Positions 51,063 through 59,657 of a DNA stretch of 64,000 bases are shown piece by piece. The translations under genes and the position numbers were made by a program. This DNA is from Kutzneria viridogrisea (GTDB lineage: Bacteria; Actinomycetota; Actinomycetes; Mycobacteriales; Pseudonocardiaceae): NCBI GenBank assembly GCA_014138725.1, contig JACJID010000001.1, positions 2,046,001 to 2,110,000 on the forward strand, given 5' to 3'. The stretch's first letter is position 1; every line of letters starts with the position of its first letter. Under the pieces are notes generated by a model. It saw nothing but the letters and a program-made list of their open reading frames with translations, ran no database searches and was not told the origin of the DNA.

Positions 51063-51743
51063 ATGCTTCGACGTTTCGACAGCGAAACAACCCTGTCCTG
51101 GGTGCTGTCCGGACTTGCCGGGATGACGGGTGCGACCGCGTTCACCCACAGTTCTGGATATTTTGTCACGTTCATGACAGGAAACACGGAGCGTGCCGTT
51201 CTGGGGTACTTCACCGAAGCGCCCCACCTGGCCCTGGCCTCGCTGTCGCTGATCGCGGCATTCCTCGTCGGTGTCGTGGTCGCCTCGCTGCTGCGCCGTC
51301 ACCTGTGGAAACGCCATCCGCACGGGGCCAGCGTGCTGACCACCGCGGCACTGGTGCTCTCGACCATGATCGATCTGGAGGTGAACGGCTGGACCGGGCG
51401 TGAGGTCACGTTCACCCCGATCCTGCTGATCTCCTTCGGTATGGGAGCGCTCAACGTCTCGTTCGTGCGAAACGGCGAGGTGTCCATCCCGCTCAGTTAC
51501 GTCACGGGCACCTTGGTGAAACTCGGTCAGGGCATCGAGCGGCACATCAGCGGTGGCGGTGTCTTCGAGTGGCTCGGTTACGCCCTCGTCTATCTCTCGT
51601 TCCTCGTTGGAGCGGTGGTGGGCGGCATTCTCGCCGTGGTGACCAGTGGCGCCCAACTCCTGCTGGCCACCACCGTCGTGTGCGCTCTCGTCAGTACGTA
51701 CACGTACTTCCACATCGACAGGGCACAGGCAGAGGTCGGCTGA
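51063..51743 (+). CDS. YoaK family (DUF1275) membrane protein
   Basis: 226 residues, ATG. Six hydrophobic segments; GMTGATAFTHSSGYFVTFMTGNTERA near the start and SFGMGALNVSFVRNGEVSIPLSYVTGTLV in the middle are DUF1275 hallmarks. Predicted inner-membrane protein of unknown function. A small alarmone synthetase gene follows 87 bp downstream. Confidence 0.88.
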   Translation: MLRRFDSETTLSWVLSGLAGMTGATAFTHSSGYFVTFMTGNTERAVLGYFTEAPHLALASLSLIAAFLVGVVVASLLRRHLWKRHPHGASVLTTAALVLSTMIDLEVNGWTGREVTFTPILLISFGMGALNVSFVRNGEVSIPLSYVTGTLVKLGQGIERHISGGGVFEWLGYALVYLSFLVGAVVGGILAVVTSGAQLLLATTVVCALVSTYTYFHIDRAQAEVG

Positions 51744-51830
51744 AACCCACGACGAATTGGGGCTGGGCATTCGCACCTGGGCCAACGGGTACTGTTGGTG
51801 TTCGGCTGGAGTGGAGGGCAACGAAGCGCG

Positions 51831-52520
51831 ATGAGTGGCGAGGTGTTGGAGCACGAGGGCTTGGCGGACCTGGTCCGGCAGCGTCCCGGGTTCCTGATGC
51901 TGTACAAGTTCGCCATCGAGGAGCTCATGACCAAGCTCCGGATCCTGAGTGAGGAATTCGACCTCGCCCACCGGCACGACCCGATCGAGCACATCACCAG
52001 CCGGGTCAAGCGTCCCGAGGCGATCGAGGTGAAGGCACGTCGGCGCGGGCTGGCCCCGGACCTGGCGGCGATTGCCGAGGGCCTCGACGACGTGGCCGGG
52101 GTGCGGGTGGTGTGCCCGTTCGTCTCCGACGTCTACAGCGTCGCGGAGATGCTCACCCGGCAGGACGACGTCGAACTGTTGCGCCGCAAGGACTACATCG
52201 CTACGCCGAAGGACAACGGATACCGCAGCCTGCACCTGATCGTGCGCATTCCGGTGTTCCTCTCCGATCGCGTCGAACGGGTCAAGGTCGAGGTGCAGTT
52301 GCGCACCATCGCAATGGATTTCTGGGCAACCCTGGAACACAAGCTCTTCTACAAGTACGAGAGCCAGGTGCCGACCGATTTCGCCACCGAACTGGCGAAC
52401 GCGGCCGGGCTCGCCGCCCACCTCGATTCCCGGATGGAGGACCTCCACCAGCGCCTTCGCGGCCCGGTGGACGAATGGGGGGATCCGGCGAACCCGGCCG
52501 TGCTGGGGCAGGGCGGCTGA
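51831..52520 (+). CDS. Small alarmone synthetase (GTP pyrophosphokinase family)
   Basis: 229 residues; ATG 51831 preferred within an open frame. RelA/SpoT synthetase domain without hydrolase: IEHITSRVKRPEAIEVKARRRG, the substrate-binding RRKDYIATPKDNGYRSLHLIV, and VEVQLRTIAMDFWATLEHKL with the catalytic Glu. Short, single-domain form like RelQ/RelP/YjbM. Makes (p)ppGpp or pGpp. Convergent with the CPBP gene with 8 bp between. Confidence 0.9.
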   Translation: MSGEVLEHEGLADLVRQRPGFLMLYKFAIEELMTKLRILSEEFDLAHRHDPIEHITSRVKRPEAIEVKARRRGLAPDLAAIAEGLDDVAGVRVVCPFVSDVYSVAEMLTRQDDVELLRRKDYIATPKDNGYRSLHLIVRIPVFLSDRVERVKVEVQLRTIAMDFWATLEHKLFYKYESQVPTDFATELANAAGLAAHLDSRMEDLHQRLRGPVDEWGDPANPAVLGQGG

Positions 52521-52528
52521 CCGCGCGG

Positions 52529-53344
52529 TCACGCGCCGCTCCTCGTCCGCCCGCGCCAGCCACCTCGGATCGACACCAACACCGCGAGCGCGGTCGCGGT
52601 CACCCCGGACACCACCGGGTTGAACTGCTCGGGGAAGACCAGGCTGGTCATGTTCACCATCAGGTGGAACAGCACCGCGGGCAGCACGCTGCGGCCACCC
52701 CGTTCGCACAGCCACACGATGAGTGCCCGCGAGGCGATCGTGTTCAGCGCCATCCCGGCTGCCCAGGTCAGGCTGTGCCCGGTCTGCACGGTCCAGCCCA
52801 GCGAGTGCAGCAGCGCGGAGAACGTGCCGATCAGCAACGCCGCCCGCACCGGCCCGAACCGCTCGCGCAGCGGTGCCAGCAGGTAGCCGGTGTACCCGGT
52901 CTCCTCACCGACAGCCGAGGCGAAGAACAGCACCGCGAGCAGCGGCAGGACCGGGGAGAGCGCGGGTGTCGGCGCGGGCGGGGAGAACACCCAGGACACC
53001 GCGAGCAGCAGCACCGGCAGCAGTAGCGCCACCAGTAGCCAGCGACGTGGGCGCACCACGCGAGGATCCACACAGCGCAGCAGGAACGCGCCCACCGGGG
53101 AGTGTTCCCGCCCCAGTAGCAGCAACGCGACCGTCGCGGGTACGAACGCCGCGAGCGAGGCGACCGGCACGTTCACGCCGATCGGCAGTGGAGCACCGCC
53201 GAGCAGCACGACCGGCACGGTCAGTGCTGCGGTGAGCAGGATGAACGCCAATGGGGCTTGCCGCACAACAGCCTCCAGCGGGTGGTCAGCGGACACCGCC
53301 AACGGTAAGGGGTTTGCTGTAGTAGGTACTGACAGGCCGGGCAC
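52529..53344 (-). CDS. CPBP family intramembrane metalloprotease (CAAX protease-like)
   Basis: 271 residues, GTG start (uncertain). About eight hydrophobic segments. CPBP motifs: EETGYTGYL (variant of EExxxR, with Tyr-Thr-Gly rather than Arg), the second FSALLHSLGW motif with His, and LFHLMVNM. Membrane protease or protein of the Abi group. Variation in motif 1 leaves activity open. Divergent from the FAD oxidoreductase gene with 23 bp between starts. Confidence 0.82.
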   Translation of the reverse strand: MPGLSVPTTANPLPLAVSADHPLEAVVRQAPLAFILLTAALTVPVVLLGGAPLPIGVNVPVASLAAFVPATVALLLLGREHSPVGAFLLRCVDPRVVRPRRWLLVALLLPVLLLAVSWVFSPPAPTPALSPVLPLLAVLFFASAVGEETGYTGYLLAPLRERFGPVRAALLIGTFSALLHSLGWTVQTGHSLTWAAGMALNTIASRALIVWLCERGGRSVLPAVLFHLMVNMTSLVFPEQFNPVVSGVTATALAVLVSIRGGWRGRTRSGA

Positions 53345-53367
53345 GGCGGTCCGGGCAGGCTGGTGGC

Positions 53368-54408
53368 ATGCGTGTACTGGTGATTGGCGCGGGCATTGTC
53401 GGCGCGAGCGTGGCGTACCACCTGGCGGTGCGCGGAGTGGACGTGGAGGTGGCCGACCGCGGTGATCGCGGGCAGGCCACGTCGGCGGGAGCGGGCATCG
53501 TGGGCCCGTGGCTGTCGGCGAACGAGGACCCGGACTGGTACCGGTTCGCCTCGGCGGGTGCGCGGTACTACCCGGAGCTGGCCGCGGTGCTGGCCGAGGA
53601 CGGCGAACCGGATCTGGGCTTCACGCGGGTCGGCGGCATGGTGGTCGAGCAGGACCCCGCGGTGCTGGACGCGGTGGCGGACCGCCTGGCGCGCCGGGCG
53701 GCGGCCGATCCTGTCGGTGAGGTGAGCAGGCTCGGGCCGGGCGAGGCTCGGGCGCTGTTCCCGGCGCTGCACGAGCGGTGGGCCGCCGTGCACGCCACCG
53801 GAGTGTCCCGTGTGGACGGCCGCAGGGTGCGGGACGTGCTGCTGCGCGCGGCGGTGCGGCACGGGGCACGGCGCCGCGAGGGCCTGGCACGGCTGGGCGA
53901 GCCGGTGGACGTGACGGTGGTGGCCGCCGGTGCGTGGAGCGCCGAGCTGGTACCCGCGCTGCCGGTCTCCCCGCAGCGCGGGCAGATCAGCCACCTGCGA
54001 CTGTCCGGTGTGGACACCGACCGGTGGCCGGTGGTGCAGGCGCCACGGCACCACTACCTGCTGGCGTTCCCCGACTCGCGGGTGGTGGCCGGTGCCACGC
54101 GGGAGACCGGGGCGGGCTTCGAGCACCGGGTCACGGTCGCGGGCCAGGCCCAGGTGCTGACCGAGGCGCTGCACGTGGCGCCGGGACTGGCCGCTGCCGA
54201 ACTGCTGGAGACCCGCGTCGGGTTCCGGCCCGCCAGCGACACGGGACTGCCGGTGCTGGGCCGGGTCGGTGACGTGGTGGTGGCCACCGGCATGGGCGCG
54301 ACCGGGCTGACGGTCGGGCCGTACGCGGGGGAGTTGGCCGCGCGGCTCGCGGTGGGCGAGGACCCGGGCCTGGACCTGGCGGCCTACTCCCCGGACCTGG
54401 CGCGGTAG
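53368..54408 (+). CDS. FAD-dependent oxidoreductase (DAO family)
   Basis: 346 residues, ATG. D-amino-acid/glycine-oxidase fold: RVLVIGAGIVGASVAYHLA, ATSAGAGIVGPWLSANEDP, and C-terminal VVVATGMGATGLTVGPYAGELAA. It oxidises an amine or amino acid, substrate unknown. Overlaps the CGNR gene (convergent) by 25 bp. No obvious operon. Confidence 0.87.
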   Translation: MRVLVIGAGIVGASVAYHLAVRGVDVEVADRGDRGQATSAGAGIVGPWLSANEDPDWYRFASAGARYYPELAAVLAEDGEPDLGFTRVGGMVVEQDPAVLDAVADRLARRAAADPVGEVSRLGPGEARALFPALHERWAAVHATGVSRVDGRRVRDVLLRAAVRHGARRREGLARLGEPVDVTVVAAGAWSAELVPALPVSPQRGQISHLRLSGVDTDRWPVVQAPRHHYLLAFPDSRVVAGATRETGAGFEHRVTVAGQAQVLTEALHVAPGLAAAELLETRVGFRPASDTGLPVLGRVGDVVVATGMGATGLTVGPYAGELAARLAVGEDPGLDLAAYSPDLAR

Positions 54409-54878
54409 GCGGCCACGTAGACCCGGTTCGCGCAGCGGGTGGTGCAGAACCGGCGCAGGCCGTTGCGGGAGGTGTCCACGAACACCTCGGCGCAGCCGGC
54501 CCGCCCGCACGCGCCCAGCCGCCCGGCGTCCTCGCACACCACGTGGGCCAGGCCCGCCGCGGTGAACCCGCGGATCCGGGTCACCAGGTCGTCGGTCTCC
54601 TGGGCGTAGTGCAGGTGCGGTGGTTTGCCGTCGTGGCAGGAGATGTAGGGGCGGCACGCGGACTCGGCCAGCAGCGCGTTGACCAGCTCCACCCTGTCGG
54701 GCCCGGTGAACACCTCGCGCAGCCGCTGCGCCCAGCGGGCCAGCTGCCAGACCTCGGCGTGGGTCAGCTCGTGCGCGGGGTAGTGCGCGTCGACCACCGC
54801 GTCGAGCCGTTCCGGGGTGGCGTTGGCCAGCTCGGCGGCCAGCCGCGCGCCCACACCGCCGTAAGGGGAGAAGTCCAC
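54384..54878 (-). CDS. CGNR zinc-finger/ABATE-domain protein
   Basis: 164 residues, GTG start. N-terminal ABATE-like region (ARLAAELANATPERLDAVVDAHY), then a C-terminal zinc finger C-x4-C ... CTTRCANR, in which CANR replaces the usual CGNR; predicted nucleic-acid-binding domain. Probably a transcriptional regulator of a poorly studied actinobacterial type. Overlaps the oxidoreductase gene at its 3' end. Confidence 0.82.
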   Translation of the reverse strand: MDFSPYGGVGARLAAELANATPERLDAVVDAHYPAHELTHAEVWQLARWAQRLREVFTGPDRVELVNALLAESACRPYISCHDGKPPHLHYAQETDDLVTRIRGFTAAGLAHVVCEDAGRLGACGRAGCAEVFVDTSRNGLRRFCTTRCANRVYVAAYRARSGE

Positions 54879-54945
54879 TCACCCATGACAGCACAAGATC
54901 GACCCCGAGTCACCACAGGCGTGGTACCACAGCTAGGGTGAACCC

Positions 54946-55581
54946 GTGGTTGAAGATCAACGGTCTCGGGGCTCGCGACGTGCGGTTTTGGGTGACGCGG
55001 CCATCGCGGTGCTGGCCAGGGAGGGCGGCCGGGGGCTGACCCACCGGGCGGTGGACCGCGAGGCCGAGGTGCCCATGGGGACCACGAAGAACTACTTCCC
55101 CAGCCGCGACTCCCTGCTGGAGGCCGCCGCGCGCCGCATGGCCGAGCAACACCGGGCCGCGGTGGAACGGCTGCGGCTGACCACCCCGTCCTCGGTGACC
55201 GCGGGACAGGTCAGCGAGCTGTACCCGGCGCTGCTGCACCGTGCGGTGGACGACCCCACGCAGATGCTGGCCATGGCGGAGCTGTACCTGGAGGCGGTGC
55301 GGCGGCCGGGGGTACGCACGGCGCTGGGCGAGATGGCCCTGGCCAACGCCGAGTCCGCCGCCGACCTGCACCAGGTGGCCGGGCTGCCCTCCACCGGGCG
55401 GGACGTGGGTGTGCTCGACGCCTACCTGCTGGGGCTCTCGCTCTCCCTGCTGGCCCTGCCGCCGCAGGTGCTGCGCCAGATCGGGCTGGACGATCCGTAC
55501 GCGCTGGGCCTGGGTGTGTTCGCCGCCGCCGTGCCCAAGCGCGCGGCCGAGGACGAGGCCCCGCGCAGCCGCAAAGGATAA
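54946..55581 (+). CDS. TetR family regulator
   Basis: 211 residues, ATG. HTH: VLGDAAIAVLAREGGRGLTHRAVDREAEVPMGTTKNYFPSRDSLL, a sequence like that of TetR proteins controlling cytochrome P450 or exporter genes. A perfect 10-bp palindrome lies between its stop and the P450 gene that follows 66 bp downstream. It may regulate that P450. Confidence 0.85.
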   Translation: MVEDQRSRGSRRAVLGDAAIAVLAREGGRGLTHRAVDREAEVPMGTTKNYFPSRDSLLEAAARRMAEQHRAAVERLRLTTPSSVTAGQVSELYPALLHRAVDDPTQMLAMAELYLEAVRRPGVRTALGEMALANAESAADLHQVAGLPSTGRDVGVLDAYLLGLSLSLLALPPQVLRQIGLDDPYALGLGVFAAAVPKRAAEDEAPRSRKG

Positions 55582-55605
55582 CGAGATCGTCACGAGACGA
55601 TCTCG
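55582..55605. terminator. Inverted repeat between tetR and P450
   Basis: CGAGATCGTC (55582-55591) / GACGATCTCG (55596-55605) with a 4-nt loop, overlapping the stop region of tetR. It could be a terminator or an operator in front of the P450 gene. Confidence 0.6.
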
Positions 55606-55647
55606 GAACGCTACTACTGCACCTGCCTGCGGCCTGACACTGCGGGC

Positions 55648-56688
55648 ATGTCCACTCCTCGCGGTCTGACCCAGCCCCGTCCCGCCGGCCCCGTCGTGTG
55701 CGTCGACGGTCCGGTGTGGATCGTCACCGAACCGTCCCTCGCGCGGCAGGTGCTGATCGATCCGCGCATCGTCAAGGACCCGGCATACGCGCCGCCGCAC
55801 TGGGATCCGCGCGAGGTCGGCCTCGAACCGACCGCGGCCGAGCACCTCTCACTGACCACTGTGGACGGTCCGGAGCACGTGCTCCTGCGCCGCGCGCACG
55901 CCCCGCTGTTCAGTGCCCGCCGGGTGCGGGCGCACGCCGACCGGATCACCGAGATCGCCCGCGAGCTGCTCACCGGGCTCGGTACCGGCACGGTGGACCT
56001 GGTCACCGACTTCACCAGCCGTTACCCGCTCACCGTGCTGCTCGAACTGCTCGGCGTGCCACTGGACCGGCTCGACCAGGCCACCGCCGCCAGCCAGCTC
56101 CTGGTCGGCGGCGATCCCGGCCAGCGCGGCGCCGCCATCGCCTCGTACCTGGAACTGGCCGCCGCCGCGGGCGGTGCCGGGCTGGCCGCCGAGCTGCGTG
56201 AGCGGCTGCCGGAGCGGATCACCGACCCGCAGCTGCACTACCTGCTGTTCGGGCTGATCTTCGCCGGGCAGGTCACCACCGAGGCCGCGCTGGGCTACCT
56301 GCTCGCGCACGCCCTGCACGGTCGGATCGGCGAGGAGGACCTCGTCGGGCAGACCCTGCGACAGCACCCGCCCGCCCCGTTCACGCTGTGGCGGTTCACC
56401 AGCACCGAGGTCGAACTCGCCGGTGTGCCGCTGCCCGCACGCGCCGCGGTGCTGATCGACATCGCGGGCCTCAACGCCGAGGGCCACGACCTGACCTTCG
56501 GCGGCGGCCCGCACTACTGCGTCGGCGCCCAGCTCGCGCTGGCCGAACTGGGCGCCGTGCTGCACGTGCTGCGCACCGAGTTCCCGCGGGCCCGCCTCGC
56601 CGTGCCGTTCGAGGACCTGCGCGAGGTCCACCTGGGCGGGATCCAGGGCAGTCGGCTCACCGCGCTGCCGGTCACGCTGACGGGGTGA
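55648..56688 (+). CDS. Cytochrome P450, short and atypical
   Basis: 346 residues, against about 400 for bacterial P450s. Haem ligand C291 in FGGGPHYCVGAQLALAEL and the oxygen-activation I-helix AGQVTT (206-211) are present. The Glu of the ExxR motif is replaced: the segment reads QTLR (Q235 to R238) followed by HPP. The region between the K-helix and the haem loop is shortened by about 15 residues, so the usual meander (PxRF-type) is missing. It may be non-catalytic or use an unusual fold. Its end overlaps a convergent methyltransferase gene by 17 bp. Confidence 0.85.
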   Translation: MSTPRGLTQPRPAGPVVCVDGPVWIVTEPSLARQVLIDPRIVKDPAYAPPHWDPREVGLEPTAAEHLSLTTVDGPEHVLLRRAHAPLFSARRVRAHADRITEIARELLTGLGTGTVDLVTDFTSRYPLTVLLELLGVPLDRLDQATAASQLLVGGDPGQRGAAIASYLELAAAAGGAGLAAELRERLPERITDPQLHYLLFGLIFAGQVTTEAALGYLLAHALHGRIGEEDLVGQTLRQHPPAPFTLWRFTSTEVELAGVPLPARAAVLIDIAGLNAEGHDLTFGGGPHYCVGAQLALAELGAVLHVLRTEFPRARLAVPFEDLREVHLGGIQGSRLTALPVTLTG

Positions 56689-57481
56689 GGGTCTCAGCTG
56701 CCGGACGGCGTCCGACCGTGGTCAGCAGCAGGTAGGACCTGGCGACCAACCTGGGGTCCAGCAGGAGCGGACGCAGGGCCGTGAGCTCGTCCTGGGTGAT
56801 CTCGCCGACCGCCACCAGCTGATCGCCCAGCTGGTGGCTGTTGGTGAAGTTGAGCAGCATGGCCGGGCTACCGCCCGCCGCGTCCTCCCGGTACTCGCTG
56901 ACCTCGACCCGTTCGAGCCCGGCCTCCCGCATGGCCTCGGGCACCCTGGCGGCCCAGGACCAGTCGCAGCCAGCCGCGGTGACCAGCACGCGCATCGCCG
57001 CGTTGAACTTGCGGACCAACCGCGCCGAGCGCTCGTCGGGCGCCTGCCGGACGAGGTCGTCGCTGGGGCACAGGAACTCCCCGAGGACCAGCGTGCCGCC
57101 GGGCTTGAGCGCACCGGCGAGCTTGCGCAGCACCGTCTCGCGCTCCGGCAGGTGCATCAGCACCAACCGGGCGTGGATGAGGTCGAACTCGGCAACGGGG
57201 ACCGGGTCCTCGCGGACGTTGTGCTGCCGGATCTCGAAGTCACCGGTCACGTGCTGGGGCTTGATGTCGGTGGCCAGCACCTCGGCACCCCGGGCCGCCA
57301 GCCACCGTGAGATCGACCCACCGCCCGCGCCGATGTCCCAGCACCGCCAGCCCTGGCCGACACCGGTACCGGCCAGGGCGGAGGTGGTGTGCGCGTCGAG
57401 CATCTCGCTGAGCACCCGGTGCTGGTTGACCGACTCGGCCGAGTTGTTGTCGAACCCCAGTGCCGCCGTGTTCTCGTACAT
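56672..57481 (-). CDS. Class I SAM-dependent methyltransferase
   Basis: 269 residues, ATG. Core: CWDIGAGGGSISRWLAARG (SAM loop), VLATDIKP, DLIHARLVLMHLPERETVLRKL and LKPGGTLVLGEF. Resembles actinobacterial methyltransferases that tailor natural products. Substrate unknown. Converges with the P450 gene and shares 17 bp at the ends; a tetR gene lies upstream on the same strand. Confidence 0.86.
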   Translation of the reverse strand: MYENTAALGFDNNSAESVNQHRVLSEMLDAHTTSALAGTGVGQGWRCWDIGAGGGSISRWLAARGAEVLATDIKPQHVTGDFEIRQHNVREDPVPVAEFDLIHARLVLMHLPERETVLRKLAGALKPGGTLVLGEFLCPSDDLVRQAPDERSARLVRKFNAAMRVLVTAAGCDWSWAARVPEAMREAGLERVEVSEYREDAAGGSPAMLLNFTNSHQLGDQLVAVGEITQDELTALRPLLLDPRLVARSYLLLTTVGRRPAAETLTPSA

Positions 57482-57518
57482 CGGTTCACGTCCCCTGTCA
57501 GGTAGTGCCGTCAGTCGG

Positions 57519-58139
57519 TCAGTTGAGGGCCCGGGCCAGTGTGTCGAAGGCCGACTCGGCGGCGGGCACGATCACCGCGCGGATCTGCTCGCTGTCCTGG
57601 CCCGCCAGCAGCAGGCGGCGGATCTCGCCGTGCAGCACGCCGAGCACGGCGCCGATCTGGGCGGCGGCGAGCCGGTCGGCCAGGGTGCCGCCCAGGGCCT
57701 CGGCCACGACCTCCACCATCTGCTCGGCGGACTCGCGTTCGCGGGCGCGCAGGGCGGGGCTGTTCTGCACGGTCCGCCAGAAGTGCACGGTGTCGGGGTG
57801 CAGCACGCTGTTGCGGCGCACGCCCTCGGCCAGGTCGTGCGGTTCGAGCGAGGCGAGGAAGTCCTGCCGGAAGGTCTCCACCACCGACTGCCCCCGCGGC
57901 CGGTCGCGGACCAGTTGGGCGACCCGCCTGGCCACCAGCGGCAGGTCGTCGAAGATCAGGTCCTCCTTGCTGGAGAAGTAGTTGAACACGGTCATCTTCG
58001 ACACCTCGGCGGCGGCGGCCACCTCGGCCACGGTGACCGCCTCGAAGCCGTGCTGCACGAACAGCCGCGTGGCCACGTCGGAGATGTGCTTGCGGGTCTG
58101 GAGCTTCTTGCGCTCGCGCAGCGGCAGGTCGGGGTCCAC
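57519..58139 (-). CDS. TetR family regulator
   Basis: 206 residues, GTG 58139. HTH: TRKHISDVATRLFVQHGFEAVTVAEVAAAAEVSKMTVFNYFSSKEDLI; helical C-terminal domain. A TAAGAT box (58151-58146, minus strand) is 6 nt before the GTG, so the mRNA may be leaderless. Divergent from the Rox-like monooxygenase gene with a 67-bp gap and likely controls it. Confidence 0.86.
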   Translation of the reverse strand: MDPDLPLRERKKLQTRKHISDVATRLFVQHGFEAVTVAEVAAAAEVSKMTVFNYFSSKEDLIFDDLPLVARRVAQLVRDRPRGQSVVETFRQDFLASLEPHDLAEGVRRNSVLHPDTVHFWRTVQNSPALRARERESAEQMVEVVAEALGGTLADRLAAAQIGAVLGVLHGEIRRLLLAGQDSEQIRAVIVPAAESAFDTLARALN

Positions 58140-58171
58140 CGGTTCATCTTAGGTCGGGTCAACGCATGTAC

Positions 58172-58200
58172 TTGTCATAAATTTGTACTCAGTCTAAGTT
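58172..58200 (+). promoter_or_regulatory. Leaderless promoter of the Rox-like monooxygenase, with a possible TetR site
   Basis: TTGTCA (58172-58177), 17-nt spacer, TAAGTT (58195-58200); expected start coincides with the ATG at 58207. Two GTAC half-sites (58168-58171, 58185-58188) flank an AT-rich core and may be the operator of the divergent TetR. Confidence 0.65.
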
Positions 58201-58206
58201 TGGCTC

Positions 58207-59595
58207 ATGACAGTGGACGTGGTGGTGGCCGGGGGTGGACCGGTCGGCCTGATGCTGGCCTGCGAGCTGGCGCTGAACGGGGTCGCGGTGACGGTGGTGG
58301 AGCGCGAGCCCGCCCCGGTGGAGCAGCTCAAGGCGGGGTCGATCACCCTGCGCACGATGCAGGTGCTGACCATGCGAGGGCTGCTGCACCGGGTCGAGGG
58401 CGTGATCCCGCTGCCGCCCGGGGTGGCCGGGCACTTCGCGGGCATCACGAAGCTGGAGGTGCCCGAGCGCGGCGAGCCCGGCGCGGTGATCGTCATGCAG
58501 GTGCAGATCGAGCGCATGTTGCAGGCCCGCGCACTGGAGCTGGGGGTGGACCTGCGGCGCGAGCAGGAGGTCACCGGTCTGGACCAGGACGAGCAGGGCG
58601 TGCGGGTGCACACCTCCGGCGGCACGATCCGCGCGCGGTATCTGGTCGGCTGCGACGGTGGGCGGAGCGCGGTGCGCAAGCTCGCGGGGTTCGAGTTCCC
58701 CGGCACCGACCCGACGGTGACCTGCCGCCAGGGCATCGTCACGCTGGAGGGCGCGGAGTCGCTGCCCAAGAGCTGGAACCACACCCCGCGCGGGGTGTTC
58801 GTCAACGGGCCCGGCCCGCGGTTGCTGACCGTGGAGTTCGACGGCCCGCCCACCGACCGGGACGCCCCGGTCACCGCGGGCGAGTTGGAGGACAGCCTGG
58901 AGCGGGTCACCGGGGTGCGTGCCCGCATCACCGAGGGCAAGTGGCTCTCGCGCTACACCGACAACACCCGCCAGGTGCCCGGCTACCGGCGTGGCCGCGT
59001 GCTGCTGGCCGGGGACGCCGCGCACGTGCACGCCCCCTGGGGCGGCCAGGGGCTGAACCTGGGCATCCACGACGCGGTCAACCTCGGGTGGAAGCTGGCC
59101 GCCACGGTGCACGGCTGGGCGCCCGCCGAGCTGCTGGACACCTACACCAGCGAGCAGCACCCCGTCGGCGCCCGCGTGCTGAGCAACACCCGCGCGCAGT
59201 TGGCCATGATGAACCCCGATCCGCACCACCTCGCCATGCGCGAACTGATGTCGGAGCTGATGGACCTGCCCGAGGTGTGTGTGAAACTCGGTTCGATGCT
59301 CGCCTTCGCCGACATCCGGCACGACCCGCGAGTCCCCGATTCGCACGAACTCGCCGGGCGATTCGCTCCCGTGTGCGGGGATCTCAGTGCGGGCAAGGCG
59401 GTACTGGTGGGTCCGGCGGAACTCGGTGAACACCTCGCCGGGTGGTCCGATCGTGTCGAGTTGCGGGTCGATTCCGCGGTGGAGACCGCAGTGCTCATCC
59501 GCCCGGATGGCTACGTGGCCTGGGCGGGAACAGGGGAGTGGGTGGGCCTGGAAAAGGCGTTGTTCACCTGGTTCGGGGACCCAGTCGTCAATTGA
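58207..59595 (+). CDS. FAD-dependent monooxygenase, rifampicin monooxygenase (Rox)-like
   Basis: 462 residues, ATG, probably leaderless. VVVAGGGPVGLMLACEL, YLVGCDGGRSAVRKLAGFEFPG, GRVLLAGDAAHVHAPWGGQG, the LNLGIHDAVNLGWKLAATV and GWAPAELLDTYTSEQHP stretches, and a thioredoxin-like tail ending WAGTGEWVGLEKALFTWFG. The layout strongly resembles Rox of actinomycetes, which hydroxylates and linearises rifamycins; by-eye similarity does not prove that substrate. Divergent TetR likely senses the substrate. Confidence 0.87.
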   Translation: MTVDVVVAGGGPVGLMLACELALNGVAVTVVEREPAPVEQLKAGSITLRTMQVLTMRGLLHRVEGVIPLPPGVAGHFAGITKLEVPERGEPGAVIVMQVQIERMLQARALELGVDLRREQEVTGLDQDEQGVRVHTSGGTIRARYLVGCDGGRSAVRKLAGFEFPGTDPTVTCRQGIVTLEGAESLPKSWNHTPRGVFVNGPGPRLLTVEFDGPPTDRDAPVTAGELEDSLERVTGVRARITEGKWLSRYTDNTRQVPGYRRGRVLLAGDAAHVHAPWGGQGLNLGIHDAVNLGWKLAATVHGWAPAELLDTYTSEQHPVGARVLSNTRAQLAMMNPDPHHLAMRELMSELMDLPEVCVKLGSMLAFADIRHDPRVPDSHELAGRFAPVCGDLSAGKAVLVGPAELGEHLAGWSDRVELRVDSAVETAVLIRPDGYVAWAGTGEWVGLEKALFTWFGDPVVN

Positions 59596-59657
59596 CTCAC
59601 CGCATTTCACCCATTCGGGCGAGAGATTTCGGTGCGTCCTGTGCGATCCTCGAAACT

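Noticed and set aside
47627-51214. A 1195-codon open frame on the minus strand
   Set aside because: It runs opposite to four well-supported genes (helical protein, OsmC, amidase, YoaK start) and its translation is low-complexity and without motifs.
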